In this document: piece by piece, positions 1 through 7,437 of the stretch
Position numbering within the stretch: position 1 is the stretch's first letter
Layout: every line of letters begins with the position of its first letter
Origin: UBA7803 sp963822255
Lineage (GTDB): Bacteria; Pseudomonadota; Gammaproteobacteria; Pseudomonadales; Azotimanducaceae
Length of the DNA: 64,000 nt
Assembly (NCBI GenBank): GCA_963822255.1
Contig: CAWGGV010000008.1
Location: 62,001-126,000 of the forward strand
Reading direction: 5' to 3'
Position numbers and translations under genes: made by a program
Notes under the pieces: generated by a model
Databases searched by the model: none
Seen by the model: the letters and a program-made list of their open reading frames with translations, nothing else
What the model was told of the DNA's origin: nothing

Positions 1-1445
1 AGGCGCAGGACTTCCTGATAGGCCTGGATGGCCGCGGTGGCAGACGGAATGTCGGAGAGGCCGTGGCTGCGCAGCAGGCCCTGAGTGCTGGTCAGCAGCC
101 GTTCGGCGTGCTTGCGGTCGGTGAGCTGACGTGAGAGCTCGGCGAGGCTCCGGTCGTCGGGAAAAGCCAGAGTCGACTCGCCGAGCTTGGTCTCCGCCAG
201 CGACAGGTTGCCCTTGTCGAGGGCGGCCTGGATGTCGTCCTTCCACTGCCGGGCCAGGCCCGCCAGCGCACTCCGTGCCCCTTCGTGGTCGGGGTCGAGG
301 TTCAGCACCCGGCGGTAGCCGGCGACGATGGTGGCGAGACTCTGGTTCGGGTCCTGGCGAAGCGAGCGGGCGCTGTTCCACGCCTCCTGCACCATGGGAT
401 CGTCGATGATGCCCACCGCCGCGGACAGCCGGGTGACCAGGCGGGGCTGCTGAACGAGCACCACCGAAGCGCCGCCGACCACGGCCGCCAGCAGCAATAC
501 GGAGCCCACCGTGCGCAGCGCGCGCCGGCGCCTGCGCCGCCGCGAGCTCAGCTCGGCCCGGGTGGGATCGCGGGCGGTGTAGAACTGACCGCCTACCGCC
601 CGGATCTCCTGGGTGGTCACCGCTTCGGAGCGCATGGTCGCCTGGCTGATAGCCGGCCGGGTGGGCACGGCCTCCAGAGCCGCCGCGAACTCCGCACCGG
701 TCTGGAATCGCGCTTCCGGACGCTTGGCGAGCACCCGGTCCACCGCCTCCTGAAAGTCCGAAAGGTGATTGGGCAGCCGCGGCACCGGGTCCTGCAGATG
801 GCGGATGCCGGTGCTCACCGGGGTGTCCGCCTTGAACGGCACGTCACCGGTGAGAATGCGGTAGAACACCACCCCCAGACTGTATAGGTCGGAGCGGCCA
901 TCGAGCACGCGCCCGGCTGCCTGCTCGGGGCTCATGTATTGAGGCGTTCCCATGACGGTGCCGGAGCGGCTGACACTCGGCGTGTCGTCGAGCACCGTGG
1001 CCAGCCCGAAATCGGACAGCACCGCCGCACCGTCCTCGCGGAACAGGATATTTTCAGGCTTGATGTCGCGATGCACGAAACCGCGGCCGTGGGCGTAGTC
1101 GAGCGCGCCACCGATCTCCCTGACGATGCGGATCAGGTCGTGAATGCGCAGCCCCCGCCGCAGCCGACTGTTGAGATCGCCGCCACCGACGAACTCCATG
1201 ACCAGGTACAGCACGTCGCCAATGGAACCCACATCGTAGACCTGAACGATGTTCGAGTGGGCGAGCCCCGCGTTGATGCGGGATTCTTCGACGAAGCGCC
1301 GCCGGAACTCCGGGTCGGCGGCCAGGGATTCGGTGACCACCTTGAGTGCCACCAGGCGTCCGAACTTGCGCTGCACGGCCAGGTAGACGCGGGCCATTCC
1401 GCCGCGGCCGATCTCGCGCTGAAGCTGGAACCCGGGAATTTCCAT
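1..1445 (-). CDS. Serine/threonine protein kinase, PknB/Hanks type (C-terminus beyond window)
   Basis: Cytoplasmic eukaryote-like kinase with a membrane anchor. The N-terminus carries the glycine-rich loop (GRGGMARVY, residues about 14-22), the ATP lysine in ALKVV near residue 35, the catalytic HRDIKPEN loop near residue 125, the DFG motif, and a GTPQYMSPEQ activation segment. An arginine-rich stop-transfer followed by one hydrophobic segment near residues 315-335 separates the kinase from an extracytoplasmic TPR-like region (VLNLDPDHEGARSALAGLARQW) that continues off the left edge. The ATG at 1443-1445 overlaps the TGA of the upstream MORN gene, so the pair is probably translationally coupled. 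The substrate cannot be read from the sequence. Confidence 0.93.
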   Translation of the reverse strand, partial: MEIPGFQLQREIGRGGMARVYLAVQRKFGRLVALKVVTESLAADPEFRRRFVEESRINAGLAHSNIVQVYDVGSIGDVLYLVMEFVGGGDLNSRLRRGLRIHDLIRIVREIGGALDYAHGRGFVHRDIKPENILFREDGAAVLSDFGLATVLDDTPSVSRSGTVMGTPQYMSPEQAAGRVLDGRSDLYSLGVVFYRILTGDVPFKADTPVSTGIRHLQDPVPRLPNHLSDFQEAVDRVLAKRPEARFQTGAEFAAALEAVPTRPAISQATMRSEAVTTQEIRAVGGQFYTARDPTRAELSSRRRRRRRALRTVGSVLLLAAVVGGASVVLVQQPRLVTRLSAAVGIIDDPMVQEAWNSARSLRQDPNQSLATIVAGYRRVLNLDPDHEGARSALAGLARQWKDDIQAALDKGNLSLAETKLGESTLAFPDDRSLAELSRQLTDRKHAERLLTSTQGLLRSHGLSDIPSATAAIQAYQEVLR

Positions 1446-2461
1446 CAGGAACCCTGGGGGCGCAGCACCTGTACCTTGCCCTGCACCATGTGCCCCAGCA
1501 CGAACCGGCCGTTTACCACGATGCGTTCGCCATCGAGGCTGACAGCGGAGCCCGTGCCGTGTGCCAGCCCATTGATGCAGGAGGGCGCATCGAACATCCA
1601 CGGTTGGCCGTCGATGCTGAGCGAGCAGCGGGGCACCTCCTTCAACGGGTTGGAGGAGATCAGGTTGCCGTGGTCCCAGTGCTGCAGCTCCATGCCGCCG
1701 TCGGGCCCCTGCTTGACGCCATAACCGTCCATCTTGTCGCCGGCGAACTGGCCGCGGTAGAGGGTGCCGTCGCGCCAGTAGAAGAGCCCGAGCCCCGAGC
1801 GCACCCCGTGGTCGAACAGGCCGATGTAGCGATTGCCGTTCGGCCAGTGGAACACGCCCATGCCGGTCTTCTCGCCATCGACGAAGCGGCCTTCGAACGT
1901 GCGCCCGTCGGGCCAGACGAACTTGCCCTTACCGTCGAGCTGGCCGTTGCTGAACTCGCCCTGGTAGCGCTCGCCCGTCTTCCACTCGAACTCGCCCTTC
2001 CCCGTCCGCCGGCCTTTGACGAACTGGCCGGTGTAGGTATCGCCGTTGGCCCAGGTGAAGGTGCCCTGCCCGTCCATCTGGTTGTCCTCGAACTCACCGT
2101 CGTAGGTGTCGCCGTTGGGCCAGTGCAGCACGCCGCGGCCCTCGCGGCGGTCGTTGACGAAGCTGCCGGTGTAGGTGCGGCCGTCGGGCCAGGTATAGAT
2201 GCCATCGCCATGCATGCGGTTGCTGAGAAACTGGCCCTCGTAGCGATGGCCATCCGCCCAGACGTAGATACCCTTGCCGGTGCGGAAGCCGTCCTCGACC
2301 TCGCCGTCATAGACGTCGCCATTCGGGAGCTCGATGTGCCGGGTCGAGGCCGCAGCCGCTGCAGCGGCCAGCAGCAGCCACAGCACGAGCCCCCACCGCG
2401 CAGCCGGTCGAAGCAATTTGCGAGTTCGCGGCAAGTCAGTAGACTCCACTGGAAGAACCAC
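1445..2461 (-). CDS. MORN-repeat protein with N-terminal membrane/signal segment
   Basis: 338 residues from a GTG start. Residues about 22-40 form a hydrophobic leader rich in Leu/Ala, so the protein is exported or anchored. It is followed by about nine tandem MORN repeats of about 23 residues, pattern Y-(D/E/T)-G-x(6-9)-G-x-G-x(6)-G (for example YEGQFLSNRMHGDGIYTW). A non-repeat tail of about 90 residues contains two cysteines (PRCSLS, APSCING). MORN repeats usually bind lipids or act as protein scaffolds. The stop codon overlaps the kinase start at 1443-1445, so this is likely a partner or sensor of that kinase (inference). The start lies only 16 bp from the divergent TauE gene. Confidence 0.9.
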   Translation of the reverse strand: MVLPVESTDLPRTRKLLRPAARWGLVLWLLLAAAAAAASTRHIELPNGDVYDGEVEDGFRTGKGIYVWADGHRYEGQFLSNRMHGDGIYTWPDGRTYTGSFVNDRREGRGVLHWPNGDTYDGEFEDNQMDGQGTFTWANGDTYTGQFVKGRRTGKGEFEWKTGERYQGEFSNGQLDGKGKFVWPDGRTFEGRFVDGEKTGMGVFHWPNGNRYIGLFDHGVRSGLGLFYWRDGTLYRGQFAGDKMDGYGVKQGPDGGMELQHWDHGNLISSNPLKEVPRCSLSIDGQPWMFDAPSCINGLAHGTGSAVSLDGERIVVNGRFVLGHMVQGKVQVLRPQGS

Positions 2462-2477
2462 TCATACCAAAGTGTAA

Positions 2478-3287
2478 TTGAATCATTTTCTGTTCATTGG
2501 TTCCTGCGTCGGAATCGGCGCGGCGAGCGGATTTCTTGGGGGGCTCCTGGGAATTGGCGGCGGTGTGATCATCGTCCCGCTGCTGATCGTACTGCTCGAC
2601 ATCCTGGGCTTTCTACCGCCGCAGGACGTCACCGCCGTGGCGGTTGCAACCTCCCTGGCGTGCGTCCTGTTCACCTCCCTCTCCGCCGCCTATACCCAGA
2701 CGCGCGCGCGCATGGTGGAGTGGACCATCGTCCGCCGCTGGGCGCCGTTCCTGATCGCCGGCAGCTTCACCGCGGGCTGGGTCGCGACCGCCCTGCCGAC
2801 CGCGGTGTTCCGAGGGTTCATCGGCGGCTTCCTGCTGTTCGTGGCGTTCGTCATGCTCACCCGCTGGCGCCCCAACGCCCACCGCGAGCGCCCCGGCATG
2901 GCCTTTTCTGCCGTGCTCGGCGGCATCGGCGGGCTGGTCTCGGGCATGGCCGGAATCGGCGGCGGCAACGTGGTGGTGCCTACCCTGATCTACTTCAACG
3001 TGCCGGTGCATCGCGCCACCGCCACCTCCAGCACCCTGGGCGTGCCCATCGCCCTCGCCGGCAGCCTCGGCTACATCAGCGTCGGGGCGTCACGGCACCT
3101 CGGGCCCGGCATGGTCGGCTACCTTTATCTGCCCGGATTTCTCGCCATCGTGTCGGCCGCGGTGCTGATGGCGCCAGTGGGGGTGAAGGTCGCCCATGCA
3201 GTGGAAGCTCAGCCGCTGCGCCGGGCCTTCGGCGTGCTGCTGGTGCTGGTATCCGGTCGCATGCTCTACAGCGCGATGACGGGCTGA
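2478..3287 (+). CDS. Sulfite exporter TauE/SafE family membrane permease
   Basis: 269-residue integral membrane protein with about eight hydrophobic segments. It has the two internally related halves typical of TauE/SafE (DUF81) proteins: SGFLGGLLGIGGGVIIVPLL near the N-terminus and VSGMAGIGGGNVVVPTL near residue 160. The family moves sulfite, sulfoacetate or other small organic anions across the inner membrane; the substrate here is unknown. The frame starts at a TTG with no clear Shine-Dalgarno sequence, so the start is uncertain, but the leader fits the family length. It is transcribed divergently from the MORN/kinase pair, and the 3' end faces the REP array that separates it from pyk. Confidence 0.93.
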   Translation: MNHFLFIGSCVGIGAASGFLGGLLGIGGGVIIVPLLIVLLDILGFLPPQDVTAVAVATSLACVLFTSLSAAYTQTRARMVEWTIVRRWAPFLIAGSFTAGWVATALPTAVFRGFIGGFLLFVAFVMLTRWRPNAHRERPGMAFSAVLGGIGGLVSGMAGIGGGNVVVPTLIYFNVPVHRATATSSTLGVPIALAGSLGYISVGASRHLGPGMVGYLYLPGFLAIVSAAVLMAPVGVKVAHAVEAQPLRRAFGVLLVLVSGRMLYSAMTG

Positions 3288-3298
3288 CGGGGGGTCTG

Positions 3299-3461
3299 TG
3301 TGGGAGCGGCCTCCCGGCCGCGAGTCCTCAAGCATCGCGGCCGGGAGGCCGCTCCCACAGTGCGAAGATCGCGGCCGGGAGGCCGCTCCCACAGTGCGAA
3401 GATCGCGGCCGGGAGGCCGCTCCCACAGTGCGAAGGTCGCGGCCGGGAGGCCGCTCCCACA
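3299..3461. repeat. REP-like palindrome array (five 25-bp units)
   Basis: Five copies of a 25-bp imperfect palindrome with core GCGGCC-TCCC-GGCCGC, flanked by TGTGGGA and A. Unit 1 (3299-3323) is in the plus orientation. Units 2-5 (3335-3359, 3369-3393, 3403-3427, 3437-3461) are inverted and repeat with an exact 34-bp period. Units 1 and 2 form an inverted pair joined by an 11-bp linker (GTCCTCAAGCA). The array lies between convergent genes (TauE homologue and pyk), the usual place for REP elements, and could act as a bidirectional terminator or mRNA stabiliser. Confidence 0.92.
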
Positions 3462-3466
3462 ATGCA

Positions 3467-4873
3467 TTACAGCAGGTAGCGAAGCTGGATGGCGTCCGAG
3501 TTGCGCTCCGCCAGGACGTCCGAGATCACGACCACCTTGTCCTCCGGGGAAAAGCCTTCCCGTTCGCGGAGGATCGTCAGCGCCCGCTGCAGGGTCTTTT
3601 CCGGCTCGCGGCTGAACTCGATCCGGTAGCTGTATACCGCCCGGTTCATGGCCAGGCGCCGCCGGGTCTGGCTGTGGTTGGTGAACGCGAACACCGGCAC
3701 CCGCTGCGGACGTGCGCTGGTCACCATGTCGGCGGTGACTCCGCGCCGGGTGATTACCACGATGCCCACCGCGTTCAGGTCTTCGGCGAGCGCCACCGCA
3801 TTGACGGCGATGTGCTGCTTGTCGGTGTCGGCCACCAGCTCGCGCTCATAGCCGAGCCCGGGCCACAACTCGGCCCGCTGAGCGATATCGTGAAGCTGCT
3901 GCACGCAGCGCACCGGGTGCTTGCCGACGCTGGTCTCGCCGGACAGCATGATGGCGTCCACCCCCTCGTAGATGGCGTTGGCCACATCGGTGACCTCGGC
4001 GCGGGTGGGGATCGGGTTCTCGATCATGGACTCCAGCAGGTGGGTGGCGACGATCGACCGCCTGCCCCGCACCGCCGAGGAATGGACGATGCGCCGCTGC
4101 ACGTTGGGCAGGTCGGCGATGTTGGTCTCGATGCCGAGATCCCCTCGCGCCACCATCACGCCGTCGGACACCTTGACTATCTCGTGAATGTTCGAAACCC
4201 CTTCCTGATCCTCGATCTTGGCGATGATCTTGACGTTCTGCCCGCGTTCCGCCAGCAGCCCTCTGAGCTCGTGGATGTCGTCCGGGCTGCGCACGAACGA
4301 CAGCGCGATGTAGTCCACTTCGTGGTCCAGGCCGAACGCGATGTCCCTGCGGTCTTTCGGGGTGATGGCGGGCAGATTCACCCGGATGCCGGGCAGGTTG
4401 ACGTGCCGGCGGCTGCCCAGGGTGCCGCCGTCGATGACTTTGCAGACGAGTTGACGTCCACGCTTCTCCAGAACCTCGAAATTCATCAGCCCGTTGTCGA
4501 CCGTCATGCGGTTGCCGACCTGCAGAATGTCGACCAGCTCGTTGTAGTTCACCTGGATCGAGCTGGTCTCCACGTCGCCGTCGCCGCGCACGCTCACCGT
4601 CACCACCTCGCCGGGCTTGAGATCCATGGGCTCGTTGCGCTCGCCGGTGCGGATCTCCGGCCCCTGGGTGTCGAGCATTATCGGCACCGGGAAAGCCACC
4701 TTGCGGTTCAGGGTCTTGATCCAGTTGATGATTCGCGCGGCGCCTTCGTGGTCGGCGTGTGACATGTTCAAGCGCACCACGTTCATGCCGGCGTGATACA
4801 GCGCCTGCAGCTTCTCGAAGCCGTGGGTCGCGGGGCCGATGGTGCAGATGATCTTGGTGCGGCGGTTCTTCAT
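3467..4873 (-). CDS. pyk: Pyruvate kinase
   Basis: Catalyses phosphoenolpyruvate + ADP to pyruvate + ATP, the last step of glycolysis, in the cytoplasm. The 468-residue length fits bacterial enzymes. Visible landmarks are the N-terminal TKIICTIGPAT, the NMSHADHEGA segment, IMLDTQGPEIRTG, the catalytic-lysine/metal motif IIAKIEDQEGV, MVARGDLGIE, and the substrate loop MLSGETSVGKHPV. The allosteric C-terminal domain is present (VFAFTNHSQTRRRLAMNRAV). The ATG follows no gene closely, so it probably has its own promoter. REP elements bracket the gene on both sides (3299-3461 and 4938-4981). Confidence 0.97.
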   Translation of the reverse strand: MKNRRTKIICTIGPATHGFEKLQALYHAGMNVVRLNMSHADHEGAARIINWIKTLNRKVAFPVPIMLDTQGPEIRTGERNEPMDLKPGEVVTVSVRGDGDVETSSIQVNYNELVDILQVGNRMTVDNGLMNFEVLEKRGRQLVCKVIDGGTLGSRRHVNLPGIRVNLPAITPKDRRDIAFGLDHEVDYIALSFVRSPDDIHELRGLLAERGQNVKIIAKIEDQEGVSNIHEIVKVSDGVMVARGDLGIETNIADLPNVQRRIVHSSAVRGRRSIVATHLLESMIENPIPTRAEVTDVANAIYEGVDAIMLSGETSVGKHPVRCVQQLHDIAQRAELWPGLGYERELVADTDKQHIAVNAVALAEDLNAVGIVVITRRGVTADMVTSARPQRVPVFAFTNHSQTRRRLAMNRAVYSYRIEFSREPEKTLQRALTILREREGFSPEDKVVVISDVLAERNSDAIQLRYLL

Positions 4874-4937
4874 GCTCTGTCCCGTTGCAAGCCGCGCAGT
4901 CTAGAGAACGTACCCCTTTCCCGCCACACGGCCCAAT

Positions 4938-4981
4938 TGTGGGAGCGGCCCCGCCTTGTGGGAGCGGCCTCCCGGCCGCGA
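4938..4981 (+). repeat. REP-like elements, one truncated and one complete
   Basis: A truncated copy (from 4938, TGTGGGAGCGGCC) is followed directly by a full 25-bp unit at 4957-4981 with the same sequence as unit 1 of the array at 3299. It lies in the 116-bp gap between pyk and the 3' end of the helicase gene, both on the minus strand. Confidence 0.85.
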
Positions 4982-4989
4982 TCCCGCTC

Positions 4990-7437
4990 CTAACCTGTCA
5001 CAGGCCCCTTCTCAGCGCTCCAAAACCGCGCCAGCTCGTCCTGTACCCGGGCGGCGCGCACCACCGTCGGCTGCCAGTGGGCGGGAAAGAAGCGGCGGTA
5101 CGCGGGACGAGCGAATCGCCCGTCAACGAGACAGACGACGCCGCGGTCCTCGGGAGAGCGCAGCAGCCGCCCGGCCATCTGCAGCACCTTGACCATGGCC
5201 GGCTGGTGGTACGCCACCGCCGCGCCGTCGAGCCCGCGGTCGTCGAAGTGCTGCTCGAGGGCCGTACGGGTCAGCGACGGCGGCGGCAGACCGACGCCGA
5301 CGCAGACGACACCCGTCAGCCTGGCTGCGGAGAAGTCCACCGACTCGCCGAAGACGCCGCCGAGCACGACGAAACCAATGGTCGGAGGGGCGTCCGGGGC
5401 AAACGCGGACAGGAAGGCGGCGCGCTCTGCTTCGGACATGGCCGGGGTCTGGCGAAGGACGAGCGGAGCCGAATCGCGGCCGGGAGGCCGCTCCCACAGG
5501 ATCGCGGGATCGCGGCCGGGAGGCCGCTCCCACAGGATCGCGGGATCGCGGCCGGGAGGCCGCTCCCACAGAATCGCGGGATCGCGGCCGGGAGGCCGCT
5601 CCCACAGGGCGTGCAGGGCGTCGGCCGCGAGGTTCAGGTAGTCGAACGACGGGAATGCCGCCAGATAATGGCCGCCGCGGCAGCCGACCACCGCGTCGAT
5701 GAGCGCGGCCAGGGCCGCGGCGCTGTCGTGCCTCGAGCGCAGGTAAGTGGGCACGTCGTCCACCACCAGCACCCGGAGCTGCGAGGCGTCAAACGGGTTG
5801 CCGGCCCGTTCCACCGGCGCCTCGGGTTCCCCGTGCAGCTGGGCGTACAGGGGCAACGGCGAGACCGTCCCGGAAAACCGCACGTGGCCGCCGAACTCGG
5901 CGAGCCGGGCGCGAATGTAGGGGCCGGGATCGAGGCAGGCGAGCCGCACCTCCACGTGCCCGTCCGGCGCGGCGGCGAGGAACACGAAGCGCTGCGGATC
6001 GTACCAGGACTCCGCACGCAGCCAGCGGCTGCAGGTGAACAGAAGCTCCCGGACAGCCGGCAGCCCCTCGAGCGGATGCTCGCTGGTGGCGGCGTCGTCG
6101 ACGAACCGTTGCATGCTGCGCAGCAGCGAGTCGGGCCGGCCGATGAGCTTCTCCTCGCGGAGCGACTCAACCCGTTTCAGATCAGCCAGTGCCCGGCCGA
6201 GGGACCTCAGCCGCCGAGCCAACGGTTCGGGCGGATGTTCCGCCTGTGCCGCCCGGAGTTCCTGCCGGCGCAAGGCCAAGGACAGCATGTCGCGCACCCG
6301 CGACGCCAGCTGGTGACTTTCGTCCACCAGCAGCGCGGTTTGCGGATCGCCGGCCAGACGCTGCAGGCGTACCACCGGATCGAACACGTAGTTGTAGTCG
6401 GCCACCACCAGATCGCACCAGATGGCCGCGTCCAGCGAGAGCTCGAACGGACACACCTGGTGCTCCCTGGCGACCTCGGCGATAGCGGCGGGATCCAGTA
6501 CCCGACGCTCCAGAAGGGCCGTCACCGCGTCGGGAGAGCGGTCATAGTAGCCGCGGGCGTAGGGGCAGGCCGCGGGCTCGCACGGGGTGCCGGGCAGAAA
6601 GCACACCTTTTCTTTGGCGGTGACGGTGACGTGGCGCAGAAATCCGCCGGCCGGATCCATGCCCGCGGCCGCCTGCCGGGCCGCTCGCGCACCCGTGGTG
6701 CGGCTGGTGAGAAACAGGATGCGCCGATAGCCTGACGCCTCCAGCGCGCGTACCGCCGGAAACAGCGTCGCCGCGGTCTTGCCGCTGCCGGTGGGCGCCT
6801 CGAGCAGCAGATGCTCGCGGTCCCGCAGCGCCCGATAGACGCGCCGCGCCATGGCCCGCTGGAACGGCCGGAACGACGGGAACGGGAATTCGAGACTGCG
6901 CAGCCGCTCGTCCCGCGCGACCTCGTGGGCACGCTGACGGATCAGCCAGCGCTCGTAGTCGGCGAGCGTGTCGGTGAGGAAGCCGCGCACGTCATCGGCG
7001 GATTCGACGCGGGTGAAGGTGCGGGTCTCCAGGGTCTGCGGATGGCAGTAGACCAGCCGAAGCTCGACGCCTCGACCGTCGCCGAGCTCTTCCACCAGAA
7101 GCCCGGCGTACAGTCGAGCCTGGGCCCAATGGGTGCTGGCGTGGTGGGCGTGGGCGCGCTCCAACTCGGCGCGGGTGGTCTTGAACTCCTCCACCAGGAG
7201 CTGCGGGCCCTCGAGGTCGCAGCCGTCGATGCGGCCCGTCAGGCTGACCTGAACGCCCGCCAGCACCGTGGAATGACTGACCGGCCGTTCCCGCAAATAG
7301 CTCCCCGGCCGGCCGCGCTGCAGCTTCCGCTGCGCGGCGATGCCCTCTTCCGCGCGCGTGCGCCCGTCCAGCCCGGCGTGCAGATCGCCGCGCCGGTGGA
7401 CGAGCTCGGCGAGAGCGCGTACCGCGAGCTTCAACAC
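4990..7437 (-). CDS. XPD/Rad3-like (DinG/COG1199) Fe-S helicase with N-terminal nuclease-like domain and in-frame REP insertion
   Basis: 815-residue superfamily 2 helicase for DNA repair. Residues about 1-200 resemble a PD-(D/E)XK/Cas4-like domain (GRIDGCDLEGPQLLVEEFKT). Walker A is EAPTGSGKT. Cysteines in KVCFLPG, TPCEP, AACPY and QVCPF fit the Fe-S domain of XPD/DinG helicases. Walker B is LLVDESHQL, a DESH variant of DEAH. C-terminal motifs include AAFPSFDYL, GVFGESVDF and QMAGRLLRS. Between FPSFDYL and the RQTPAMSEAE segment lie four repeats of WERPPGRDPAIL, encoded by REP elements; relatives normally have only a short loop here (family knowledge). The start overlaps the VRR-NUC gene by 7 bp, so the two are one operon. 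Confidence 0.9.
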   Translation of the reverse strand: MLKLAVRALAELVHRRGDLHAGLDGRTRAEEGIAAQRKLQRGRPGSYLRERPVSHSTVLAGVQVSLTGRIDGCDLEGPQLLVEEFKTTRAELERAHAHHASTHWAQARLYAGLLVEELGDGRGVELRLVYCHPQTLETRTFTRVESADDVRGFLTDTLADYERWLIRQRAHEVARDERLRSLEFPFPSFRPFQRAMARRVYRALRDREHLLLEAPTGSGKTAATLFPAVRALEASGYRRILFLTSRTTGARAARQAAAGMDPAGGFLRHVTVTAKEKVCFLPGTPCEPAACPYARGYYDRSPDAVTALLERRVLDPAAIAEVAREHQVCPFELSLDAAIWCDLVVADYNYVFDPVVRLQRLAGDPQTALLVDESHQLASRVRDMLSLALRRQELRAAQAEHPPEPLARRLRSLGRALADLKRVESLREEKLIGRPDSLLRSMQRFVDDAATSEHPLEGLPAVRELLFTCSRWLRAESWYDPQRFVFLAAAPDGHVEVRLACLDPGPYIRARLAEFGGHVRFSGTVSPLPLYAQLHGEPEAPVERAGNPFDASQLRVLVVDDVPTYLRSRHDSAAALAALIDAVVGCRGGHYLAAFPSFDYLNLAADALHALWERPPGRDPAILWERPPGRDPAILWERPPGRDPAILWERPPGRDSAPLVLRQTPAMSEAERAAFLSAFAPDAPPTIGFVVLGGVFGESVDFSAARLTGVVCVGVGLPPPSLTRTALEQHFDDRGLDGAAVAYHQPAMVKVLQMAGRLLRSPEDRGVVCLVDGRFARPAYRRFFPAHWQPTVVRAARVQDELARFWSAEKGPVTG
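5474..5606 (-). repeat. Four REP-like units inside the helicase coding sequence
   Basis: Units at 5474-5498, 5510-5534, 5546-5570 and 5582-5606 have the same 25-bp sequence as the intergenic REPs but an exact 36-bp period, a multiple of three. On the coding strand each unit plus spacer reads WERPPGRDPAIL, so the array is translated without a stop. Confidence 0.93.

Noticed and set aside
3299..3461. Looks like a short CRISPR array (regular direct repeats)
   Set aside because: Spacers are 9 bp and nearly identical, the repeat is a palindromic REP found elsewhere in single copy, and there are no cas genes.
1346..4762. Very long plus-strand open frame of 1138 codons
   Set aside because: It is antisense to the MORN and pyruvate kinase genes and crosses the TauE gene; low-complexity Arg/Ala/Val content typical of a GC-rich shadow.
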